Shown: positions 1 through 5,396 of the stretch, piece after piece
Numbering within the stretch: the stretch's first letter is position 1
Layout of the letters: each line of letters opens with the position of its first letter
Assembly (NCBI GenBank): GCA_015523085.1
Contig: WALA01000041.1
Location: 1 to 12,396 of the forward strand
Direction: 5' to 3'
DNA length: 12,396 nt
Origin: Candidatus Aenigmatarchaeota archaeon
Lineage (GTDB): Archaea > Aenigmatarchaeota > Aenigmatarchaeia > GW2011-AR5 > WALA01
Position numbers and translations under genes: made by a program
Notes under the pieces: model-generated
What the model was told of the DNA's origin: nothing
The model's input: the letters and a program-made list of their open reading frames with translations, nothing else
The model's database searches: none

Positions 1-338
1 ACCCGGCACTGCTCAGGCCAGGAAGGTTCGACAAGCTCATTTACATAGGAATGCCGGGCAAGGAGCAGAGGAAGAAAATCCTTGAAATTCACACGAAGAA
101 GATGCCGCTCGCAAGCGACGTTAATATCGGCGACCTTGTCGATAAGACGGATGGGTACACGGGCGCCGACATAGCAGCACTCTGCAAGGAGGCCGGATTG
201 ATCGCGCTCAGGGAGAACATAGACGCGAAAGAGGTGAAGATGAAGCACTTCGAAGAGGCGCTGAAAAAGGTCAAGAAAAGCGTCAGCGAGAGCGATTTGA
301 AGAGATACAGCGAATACGCCGCAAATTTTAAGGGCTGA
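1..338 (+). CDS. cdc48: Cdc48/VAT-type AAA+ ATPase, C-terminal fragment
   Basis: The gene enters from outside the window; the frame is open from base 3, giving 111 visible residues. The ATG at 51 is internal, because the frame upstream of it reads ALLRPGRFDKLIYIG, the second region of homology of AAA+ ATPases with its arginine finger. Next come GYTGADIAALCKEAGLIALRE, typical of the helical lid of the second (D2) ring of Cdc48/p97/VAT, and a charged C-terminal tail. Proteins of this family form hexamers that unfold substrates and, in archaea, can feed the 20S proteasome; the proteasome alpha gene lies about 9 kb downstream. The Walker motifs and N domain are outside the window, so another D2-like AAA protein cannot be fully excluded. 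Confidence 0.88.
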   Translation, partial: PALLRPGRFDKLIYIGMPGKEQRKKILEIHTKKMPLASDVNIGDLVDKTDGYTGADIAALCKEAGLIALRENIDAKEVKMKHFEEALKKVKKSVSESDLKRYSEYAANFKG

Positions 339-360
339 TGCCCTCTTTTTATTTCTTTTA
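331..360 (+). terminator. Hairpin plus T-tract terminator of the AAA ATPase gene
   Basis: AGGGC (331-335) pairs with GCCCT (340-344) around the four-base loop TGAT, followed by the T-rich run 346-360. The TGA stop codon of the ATPase gene lies in the loop, so the last sense codon forms part of the stem. T-rich tracts alone can terminate archaeal transcription; the GC hairpin makes the call stronger. Confidence 0.6.
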
Positions 361-387
361 CAAAATATATGTTGTACAATACAAATC

Positions 388-396
388 TTTAAATAT
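388..396 (+). promoter_or_regulatory. TATA box for the zinc-ribbon gene
   Basis: TTTAAATAT matches the archaeal TATA consensus. Transcription would be expected to start about 25 bases downstream, near 417-420, giving a leader of about 70 nt before the ATG at 488, longer than for any other promoter in the window. Confidence 0.55.
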
Positions 397-431
397 CTCT
401 GCGCCTAATTAAGTTAGTTAAGGGTGTGTGG

Positions 432-458
432 CAAGAGGTAAATGTTAGTTATCTCTTG
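432..458 (+). promoter_or_regulatory. Leader hairpin upstream of the zinc-ribbon gene
   Basis: CAAGAGGTAA (432-441) pairs with TTATCTCTTG (449-458) over 10 bp with one G-T (G-U in RNA) pair and a 7-base loop. It lies between the TATA box and the start codon at 488, so it would be in the mRNA leader. The 5' arm contains GAGGT, a ribosome-binding-like sequence that would be hidden in the folded form. No T-tract follows, so it does not look like a simple terminator. A regulatory role is inference. Confidence 0.4.
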
Positions 459-459
459 A
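442..459 (+). other. Possible five-codon leader ORF
   Basis: An ATG at 442 lies in the hairpin loop, just after GAGGT (435-439), and reads MLVIS followed by TGA at 457-459. It ends 28 bases before the ATG of the zinc-ribbon gene. The spacing to GAGGT is tight (2 bases), and an ORF this short can arise by chance, so this is only a candidate. Confidence 0.2.
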
Positions 460-487
460 TAATAACATCTTAATGGGGTGTAGAAGA

Positions 488-700
488 ATGGCAAATGCAA
501 AGCTGAAAGTATCCACGAAAACGTCAAAGACGACAAAGCGACTATCAACGAAGCAGAAGAAGCTGCTTCTCAGGAGGAAGCTCTTGAGGCAGGTTAGGCA
601 GGGGAAGATAGTCCACTGTCCGTACTGCAAACAGGGTCGACTCGTTGAAAACAAGAAAAAAGGCATACTTTTCTGCGTTCTCTGTGGAAGGGAGTTCTAA
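488..700 (+). CDS. Small basic zinc-ribbon protein, function unknown
   Basis: A 70-residue protein. The N-terminal half (residues 1-40) is very rich in Lys, Arg, Ser and Thr and probably partly disordered or nucleic-acid binding. The C-terminal part carries CPYC (44-47) and CVLC (63-66), separated by 15 residues, which would form one zinc ribbon and ends four residues later in GREF. The start at 488 is preferred over the in-frame ATG at 473 because GGGGTG (475-480) lies 7 bases before 488 while nothing useful precedes 473. I do not recognise the family. The ribbon resembles those of transcription factors such as TFS/Rpb9 and of small ribosomal proteins, so RNA, ribosome or polymerase binding is a reasonable guess. 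It has its own promoter and is convergent with pyrG. Confidence 0.8.
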   Translation: MANAKLKVSTKTSKTTKRLSTKQKKLLLRRKLLRQVRQGKIVHCPYCKQGRLVENKKKGILFCVLCGREF

Positions 701-718
701 ATTTTCCAATTTTTATTT

Positions 719-741
719 TTGATTGATTCCAATCAATTTTT
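719..741 (+). terminator. Hairpin terminator between the zinc-ribbon gene and pyrG
   Basis: TTGATTG (719-725) pairs with CAATCAA (730-736) around ATTC, followed by TTTTT (737-741); another T-rich run lies just upstream (708-720). It is oriented to stop transcription of the plus-strand zinc-ribbon gene. Its 3' arm contains the complement of the pyrG stop codon (733-735), so the structure overlaps the end of the convergent gene. Confidence 0.55.
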
Positions 742-2412
742 CTTATCAGCGCACGTTTTCACGAATCCAACGAACAACGGCGCCGGGTCTTCGAATCTTG
801 ACTTGAGCTCAGGATGCGCCTGAGTCGCCACGAAGAACCTGTTCTTCGGAAGTTCGATGAACTCCACAAGATTTATGCCGTCCGCGCGCCTGTGAATTCC
901 GGAAATTTTGAGTCCCGCGCCTGCCAAGTCGTCGACGTACTTCGGGTTCACTTCGTACCTGTGGCGGTGCTTTTCAAATACCACAATGTCATCCGGGCGC
1001 ACGTTTCCGATGCGGAACGGTTCGTACGACTTGATTTTCTCCTTGGCCTCCTCTATGCGCCCGCTGCTTTCGTAAAGTTTGTACACGAGTGAACCGCGCG
1101 CGAGCACAGCCGCGTACTCGCCAAGGCGCATGGTGCCCCCGTACTTTTCGTTCTTTATGAGCTCCTTTTGCTCTGGAAGTATGTCTATGACCGGATGGCT
1201 CGTCTGCTTTATCTCAGTCGTGTGAGCGTCCCATCCCAAAACGTTGCGGGCGTATTCAACCACGGCGAGCTGCATTCCATAGCACAGTCCCAAGTAAGGC
1301 ACATCATTCTCACGGGCGAATTTGATGGCCGATATCTTTCCTTCGACGCCGCTCGAGCCGAATCCTCCGGGCACAATTATGCCGTCGACGCCCTTCAAAG
1401 AATCAACTGAGTAGTCGCGTGAGTTTATCCAATGTATGTTGACCCCAACGCCGAGTTTCGCGCCGGCGTGGACAAGCGCCTCCTTCACGGAAATGTACGA
1501 GTCGTAGAGAACGAAAGACCCCGTGCCTATGTACTTTCCGACTATGGCAACGTCCACCGTCTTTTTCGGGTGGTGTATGTTGTCAACGAGCAACCTCCAC
1601 GAGCTCCAGTCAGACGGGCGCTCGTCGAGCTTTAGCGCGCGCAGAAGCTTCTTATCCATATCCTGTTCGAGAAGTTTCAGCGGGACTTCGTATATCGTGT
1701 CCAAGTTCGGAGACGATATTATGTGGTCAAACTTTATGTTCGAGTACTTCGAAATTTTCTCCTTACGCCTGTCGTCCACATCGCGCTCCGACCGAGTGAT
1801 TATGAAATCCGGAACGATCCCGTACGAGTTCAAGTTCATTATGGCGTGCTGCGTCGGCTTCGTCTTCATTTCGCCGAGTATGCGCGGTATGGGGAGGTAC
1901 GTGACGAGAACGTGAACGACATCGTTGTTCATGAGCTCAATTTTCTTTGCCGCGAACAGGAACGGTATGTTTTCGAAATCGCCTATGGTCCCACCTATCT
2001 CAACGACGGCAACGTCGTATCCGCGGGCACATTCCATTATGCGCCTGACTATCTCATTCGGCACGTGCGGAATGAACTCAACCGTCTTCCCAAGGTACTT
2101 TCCTGAGCGCTCATCGTCGATTATCTTCTTGTAAATCTGCCCCGTGGTTATGTTGTTCTTTCTCGATATGTCCTTGTTCAAAAATCGCTCGTAGTTTCCG
2201 AGGTCCTGGTCTGTCTCACCGCCGTCATACGTGACGAACACTTCTCCGTGCTCTATGGGATTCATAGTTCCGGCATCGAAGTTTATGTACGGATCTATTT
2301 TCACGCACGTGACATTGAGGCCGGCCTTGGAGAGTATTTTTGCAATTGATGAGGAAATTATGCCCTTTCCAACACCGCTTATTACACCGCCATAGACAAA
2401 AACGAATTTCAT
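733..2412 (-). CDS. pyrG: CTP synthase (glutamine-hydrolysing)
   Basis: Makes CTP from UTP, ATP and glutamine, the last step of pyrimidine nucleotide synthesis. The 559-residue protein has the N-terminal synthetase domain with P-loop GGVISGVGKG (8-17) and the conserved DAGTMNPIEHGEVFV (46-60), then a class I glutaminase domain with PGGFG (348-352), GLCYGMQ with nucleophile Cys377, and His533/Glu535 in QAHPE. The start at 2412 is chosen because GGTGGTG (2417-2423) precedes it and MKFVFVYGGVISG is the usual family N terminus; a longer in-frame start at 2451 would overlap the TATA box. Residues about 448-478, just before HRHRYEVN (482-489), look roughly 25 residues longer than usual. Monocistronic, with convergent neighbours downstream and a divergent operon upstream. 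Confidence 0.97.
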   Translation of the reverse strand: MKFVFVYGGVISGVGKGIISSSIAKILSKAGLNVTCVKIDPYINFDAGTMNPIEHGEVFVTYDGGETDQDLGNYERFLNKDISRKNNITTGQIYKKIIDDERSGKYLGKTVEFIPHVPNEIVRRIMECARGYDVAVVEIGGTIGDFENIPFLFAAKKIELMNNDVVHVLVTYLPIPRILGEMKTKPTQHAIMNLNSYGIVPDFIITRSERDVDDRRKEKISKYSNIKFDHIISSPNLDTIYEVPLKLLEQDMDKKLLRALKLDERPSDWSSWRLLVDNIHHPKKTVDVAIVGKYIGTGSFVLYDSYISVKEALVHAGAKLGVGVNIHWINSRDYSVDSLKGVDGIIVPGGFGSSGVEGKISAIKFARENDVPYLGLCYGMQLAVVEYARNVLGWDAHTTEIKQTSHPVIDILPEQKELIKNEKYGGTMRLGEYAAVLARGSLVYKLYESSGRIEEAKEKIKSYEPFRIGNVRPDDIVVFEKHRHRYEVNPKYVDDLAGAGLKISGIHRRADGINLVEFIELPKNRFFVATQAHPELKSRFEDPAPLFVGFVKTCADKKN

Positions 2413-2451
2413 CTCGCACCACCAATTATGGAAATAAATCAGAACGAACAT

Positions 2452-2459
2452 ATTTAAAA
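2452..2459 (-). promoter_or_regulatory. TATA box for pyrG
   Basis: Read on the minus strand this is TTTTAAAT, centred 43 bases before the pyrG ATG at 2412. The predicted start near 2430 leaves a leader of about 18 nt that contains the GGTGGTG ribosome binding site. Confidence 0.55.
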
Positions 2460-2534
2460 TAATTCTCGCGAACAGGCGTGCGATAATTTTAAAAGAATTC
2501 GGAAAAAAATTTTATTCCCAAAGAGCTCGGATTC

Positions 2535-2543
2535 CTTTTTATT
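2535..2543 (+). promoter_or_regulatory. Possible TATA box for the fap7-eL40-tsaC operon
   Basis: CTTTTTATT is centred 25 bases before the ATG at 2564, and no ribosome binding site precedes that ATG. This fits a leaderless mRNA. The match to the TATA consensus is weak; an alternative is the AT-rich ATAATTTTAAAA (2483-2494), which would give a leader of about 50 nt. Confidence 0.3.
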
Positions 2544-2563
2544 CATTGAAGCCAATTCTTTTT

Positions 2564-3085
2564 ATGATTATCATCACGGGAACTCCGGGAACGGGAAAAA
2601 CGTCCGTCGCGGAGGAGCTCGCCAAGCTGACAAAGCGAAGCGTCGTCCACCTGAACGACTACATAAAGAAGAATCTTGACGTTGAATACGACCCTGCGTA
2701 CGAAAGTTACAGCGTCGACACAAAGCTGCTTGAGGATCTCGACTTCGGAGACGCAATAGTCGAGGGACATCTGGCGCATTTCATCAAACGATCGGAGATG
2801 ACGGTAGTCCTGAGGTGCGACCCAAGGGAGCTCGCCAAGCGGCTTGAGAATCGTGGGTGGAGCGAAAGGAAAATAGCCGAAAACGTGGTGGCGGAAATAC
2901 TCGACGTGATATCGGCGGAAGCAAACGGAATGGACGTCGACACAACGAACACTACCCCTGTTGAGTGCGCGAAAAAGATAATGAACGGCCACCCGGACGA
3001 AGTTGATTGGATGAAAAAGTACTCGTCATGCCTAAGTCCGAACGACGTGGAAACGCTTAAAAAGATTAAGTCCAATAAATGTTGA
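2564..3085 (+). CDS. fap7: Fap7-type adenylate kinase / ATPase
   Basis: A 173-residue P-loop kinase of the AK6/Fap7 (hCINAP) family. Walker A GTPGTGKT is at residues 6-13, EGHLAHF at 68-73, the short lid region RGWSERKIAENV at 97-108, and the family's C-terminal EVDWM near 147-151. Family members interconvert adenine nucleotides and, in eukaryotes and archaea, act with ribosomal protein uS11 in late small-subunit maturation. The start at 2564 gives the normal MIIITGTPGTGKT N terminus; a TTG at 2546 would add six residues and has no ribosome binding site. It heads a cluster with eL40 (14 bases downstream) and tsaC, which supports a translation-related role. Which activity matters most in vivo cannot be read from the sequence. 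Confidence 0.88.
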   Translation: MIIITGTPGTGKTSVAEELAKLTKRSVVHLNDYIKKNLDVEYDPAYESYSVDTKLLEDLDFGDAIVEGHLAHFIKRSEMTVVLRCDPRELAKRLENRGWSERKIAENVVAEILDVISAEANGMDVDTTNTTPVECAKKIMNGHPDEVDWMKKYSSCLSPNDVETLKKIKSNKC

Positions 3086-3089
3086 GACA

Positions 3090-3095
3090 GGTGAG
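3090..3095 (+). promoter_or_regulatory. Ribosome binding site deciding the eL40 start
   Basis: GGTGAG sits 4 bases before the ATG at 3100. This favours 3100 over the ATG at 3079, which overlaps the end of the kinase gene and has no such site. Confidence 0.65.
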
Positions 3096-3099
3096 TGAA

Positions 3100-3276
3100 A
3101 TGCAGAAAATGCCAGATTTCATTGCGAAAAGGCTCTACGAGAACGTGTTCATATGTAAAAATTGTAAAACAAAGATAAGGGCTGACCCGGCCAAAGTCAG
3201 GGCTGGAAAGGTCAAGTGCCCGAAGTGCGGCTCGAAAAATCTCAGGCTCAAGAGAAAGGAGTCCAGAAAGAAGTAA
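3100..3276 (+). CDS. rpl40e: Large-subunit ribosomal protein eL40
   Basis: A 58-residue, strongly basic protein with one zinc ribbon: CKNC (19-22) and CPKC (40-43), followed by GSKNLRLKRKESRKK, which matches the C-terminal pattern of archaeal L40e (Cys pair, then NLR-x-K-basic tail). It binds rRNA in the large subunit near the GTPase-associated centre. The 17 residues between the two Cys pairs are more than the roughly 10 I expect from crenarchaeal L40e, so the loop is enlarged. It lies between the Fap7-like kinase and tsaC (5-base gap), evidently in one operon. A different small zinc-ribbon protein is a less likely alternative. Confidence 0.75.
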   Translation: MQKMPDFIAKRLYENVFICKNCKTKIRADPAKVRAGKVKCPKCGSKNLRLKRKESRKK

Positions 3277-3281
3277 TCGCC

Positions 3282-3815
3282 ATGAAGTTCATCACATGGG
3301 ATGATGCGGTTTCTATAATCAGGTCAGGAGGCGTTGTCATTTATCCTACTGAGACATGCTTCGGACTCGGCGCCGACGCGACAAACGAAAAAGCCGTCGA
3401 GCGCGTATTTGAGCTCAAAAAGCGGCCGAAAAGCAAGCCGATCTCAATCGCATTCTCGAGCGTCGAAATGGCGAAAGAGTTCCTCGCTCTGCAAGGAATC
3501 GCGTACGAGCTCGCAAAGAGGTTCATGCCCGGACCGTTGACACTCGTCGTCAACCACGTTGGGTTCCGTGTCCCCGATTTCGACAAAGTGCGCGACATGA
3601 TACGCTCCATCGGACGACCGATAACTGCAACGTCCGCAAACATATCCGGAGAGCCGCCCGCGTACAGGTTTGATGAGCTCCCATATTTCGCACCGGTCGT
3701 GAAGGAACTTCCGAAAGGCGAGCGTCCATCGACTGTGTTTGATGTCGATAAGATGAGCATTCTTCGCGAAGGCCCGATTTCAAAGGAAGAAATAATGTCG
3801 TTCATTCATCGGTGA
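3282..3815 (+). CDS. tsaC: Threonylcarbamoyl-AMP synthase (YrdC/Sua5 family)
   Basis: Makes threonylcarbamoyl-AMP from threonine, bicarbonate and ATP, the first step of t6A modification at A37 of ANN-decoding tRNAs; the Kae1 complex then transfers the group. The 177-residue protein is a YrdC domain only: [10 protein letters not shown] (21-30), KKRPKSKPI (47-54), PGPLTLVV (83-90) and TSANISG (117-123), all family hallmarks. The C-terminal Sua5 domain of many archaeal homologues is absent. The ATG at 3282 follows the eL40 stop by 5 bases; the only GGAG (3258-3261) is 20 bases away, so translational coupling is likely. An in-frame ATG at 3216 would overlap eL40 heavily and is rejected. Its 3' end overlaps ribL by 10 bp. 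Confidence 0.92.
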   Translation: MKFITWDDAVSIIRSGGVVIYPTETCFGLGADATNEKAVERVFELKKRPKSKPISIAFSSVEMAKEFLALQGIAYELAKRFMPGPLTLVVNHVGFRVPDFDKVRDMIRSIGRPITATSANISGEPPAYRFDELPYFAPVVKELPKGERPSTVFDVDKMSILREGPISKEEIMSFIHR

Positions 3816-4213
3816 TGCGATATTATTTTAGCCACAACATCTTTTGTGCTGTACTCACCAAATTTCTCGATTCTGACCAGTTTGAATTTCAGGTGGCGCG
3901 CAGCGCCCATTTCACGGATCCACTCATCGTTCTGGTCGTAGCCAATTGCAATTATATCCGGTTCTTCGCGCTCAACGACCTTGAAGAAGTCACGCGGATC
4001 GCCGCAAACCGCCTTGTCAACGTAGCGGATGGAGTTTATTATTTCGGCGCGCTCTCGGCAGCTCATTATGACTCTCCCTTTCTTCCTGCGAACGGTGTCA
4101 TCGTGCGCGACAACGACAACGAGCTCATCACCCAGCGATTTTGCCGCGCGCAGAAACCTTATGTGACCAACGTGCAATATGTCAAAGCATCCGCCAACGA
4201 GAACTTTCACCAT
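3806..4213 (-). CDS. ribL: RibL-like FAD synthase (cytidylyltransferase family)
   Basis: A 135-residue nucleotidyltransferase. [13 protein letters not shown] (9-21) carries the HxGH motif (His14, His17); GRVIM...RAE (46-57), GYDQND (91-96) and the late STKDVV (122-127) match archaeal RibL, which adenylylates FMN to FAD. Substrate choice in this superfamily is hard to read from sequence, so a glycerol-phosphate-type cytidylyltransferase remains possible. The start at 4213 is chosen because GGTG (4219-4222) lies 5 bases before it; an in-frame ATG at 4243 lies within the TATA element. It is single, divergent from mre11 and convergent with tsaC. Confidence 0.75.
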   Translation of the reverse strand: MVKVLVGGCFDILHVGHIRFLRAAKSLGDELVVVVAHDDTVRRKKGRVIMSCRERAEIINSIRYVDKAVCGDPRDFFKVVEREEPDIIAIGYDQNDEWIREMGAARHLKFKLVRIEKFGEYSTKDVVAKIISHHR

Positions 4214-4241
4214 GTCCACACCAATATAACTTCCCCCAATC

Positions 4242-4249
4242 ATTTAAAT
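4242..4249. promoter_or_regulatory. Palindromic TATA box shared by ribL and mre11
   Basis: ATTTAAAT is a perfect palindrome and the only good TATA candidate in the 58-base gap between the two start codons. Its centre is 26.5 bases from the mre11 ATG (4272) and 32.5 bases from the ribL ATG (4213). The first distance predicts a leaderless mre11 mRNA, consistent with no ribosome binding site; the second predicts a ribL leader of only a few bases, at the edge of its GGTG site. Bidirectional use is inferred. Confidence 0.55.
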
Positions 4250-4271
4250 TGTTTTTCAAATTATTGTACTT

Positions 4272-5396
4272 ATGAAACTGCTCTTGCTTTCAGACACGCA
4301 CATCGGATTCGGTCGGGGGACGGAGAGAAGGGACGATGCGACAATCGCTTTTCAGGAGATAATGGAGCGCGCCCGCGAGATGGAAGTAGACGCAGTTCTT
4401 TTTGCGGGAGACATGTTCAACACATCATTGCCGTCATCGGAAAGCATGATATCCACCATGAAAGGAATATCGAACCTATTCGGTCTCGGCGGGGCGAAAG
4501 TAGCTGAATTCATAAACAAAAGCCCCGTGCACGTGCGCGGAGCTCCGTTCATAGCAATACACGGCAATCACGAGCGACGGTCCAAAGGATTTCGCAATCC
4601 CGTCGAATCCATGGAGGATGTCGGATTTCTCGTTCATCTTCATTTGAATGGCGTCGTGCTGGAGAATGACGGCGAGCGTGTTGCGGTTCAGGGAATGTCG
4701 TTCATACCCGAGCGCTATGCAAAGAGTGTTCTCGAAAAATGGTCGCCGAAGCCGGTTGAAGGGGCAAGGAACATACTTCTCCTACATCAATCGATAGACA
4801 AGTTCGTGTACTCACCTCTCGAGCCGCCGACGATAAACATATCCGACCTGCCAAAGGGTTTCGACCTCATACTTGACGGCCACATACACAAGCGCGAGGA
4901 AGTGAAGGGAACGAACCTCGTCATATGCGGAAGCACGGTCGCAACGCAGACGAAGCCCGAAGGCGACAAGGGATTCTACATACTCGACACGAAAACAATG
5001 AAGATGACGTTCCACCCGATAAAGAACCAGAGAAAGATATTCATATACGAAGCGGAGACATCGAGCGACGTCATGAAAGTCCTCGATGAGCTCTCGAAGA
5101 GCGAGTACAAAATGAAGCCGATCGTGCGGTTCAAACTCCACAAGAAAATAAACGAGCACGAAGTTGACAAATATCGCGACAGGTTCATAATTTCGTTCTC
5201 GCTGACGCTCAAAAGCGAAAGCGCCTCCGAAAGCGAAAGCATCGACAACATGAGCGTTGAGGACCTTGGGCGCGAAATACTGAAAAAGAACGCGAAGAAC
5301 ATTGACACGAATTTCTTGTTCAACAACATACTTGACGAAAACGCATTCGACATAATTTACAAGAAAATTGGTGAAGAAATTGATAAGGAAAATTAA
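4272..5396 (+). CDS. mre11: DNA double-strand break repair nuclease Mre11
   Basis: The 374-residue metal-dependent nuclease subunit of the Mre11-Rad50 complex, which processes double-strand breaks. The calcineurin-like phosphoesterase motifs are all present: DTHIG (Asp8, His10), GDMFN (Asp47), GNHE (Asn99, His100), LLHQS (His172) and DGHIH (His204, His206). The family more often has GNHD; the Glu is not a metal ligand in known structures. Residues 315-323 form a Ser/Glu-rich tract encoded by repeated GAAAGC units, inside the cap/C-terminal region. The last part should hold the Rad50-binding helices. No ribosome binding site precedes the ATG, which fits leaderless expression. rad50 overlaps its last 17 bases. 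Confidence 0.95.
   Translation: MKLLLLSDTHIGFGRGTERRDDATIAFQEIMERAREMEVDAVLFAGDMFNTSLPSSESMISTMKGISNLFGLGGAKVAEFINKSPVHVRGAPFIAIHGNHERRSKGFRNPVESMEDVGFLVHLHLNGVVLENDGERVAVQGMSFIPERYAKSVLEKWSPKPVEGARNILLLHQSIDKFVYSPLEPPTINISDLPKGFDLILDGHIHKREEVKGTNLVICGSTVATQTKPEGDKGFYILDTKTMKMTFHPIKNQRKIFIYEAETSSDVMKVLDELSKSEYKMKPIVRFKLHKKINEHEVDKYRDRFIISFSLTLKSESASESESIDNMSVEDLGREILKKNAKNIDTNFLFNNILDENAFDIIYKKIGEEIDKEN
5370..5374 (+). promoter_or_regulatory. Ribosome binding site deciding the rad50 TTG start
   Basis: GGTGA lies 5 bases before TTG at 5380, inside the 3' end of mre11. It supports 5380 over a GTG at 5371 (which lies within the site itself) and a TTG at 5368. Confidence 0.55.

Noticed and set aside
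51..338. A complete 95-residue gene starting at ATG 51
   Set aside because: The frame stays open upstream and encodes the conserved ALLRPGRFD motif, so 51 is an internal Met of a longer gene.
3300..3306. C-box-like TGATG sequences suggesting C/D box guide RNAs
   Set aside because: They occur inside coding regions, without a properly spaced D box or paired internal boxes.
4211..4243. A longer RibL start at 4243
   Set aside because: That ATG lies within the TATA element, while GGTG sits 5 bases before the ATG at 4213.
3812..4507. A 231-residue plus-strand frame across ribL and the start of mre11
   Set aside because: It is antisense to ribL, runs through the promoter region and out of frame with mre11, and shows no family motif.
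4569..4574. GNHE in place of GNHD as a sign of an inactive Mre11
   Set aside because: The metal-binding Asn and His are kept and the changed residue is not a metal ligand in known structures; all other motifs are intact.
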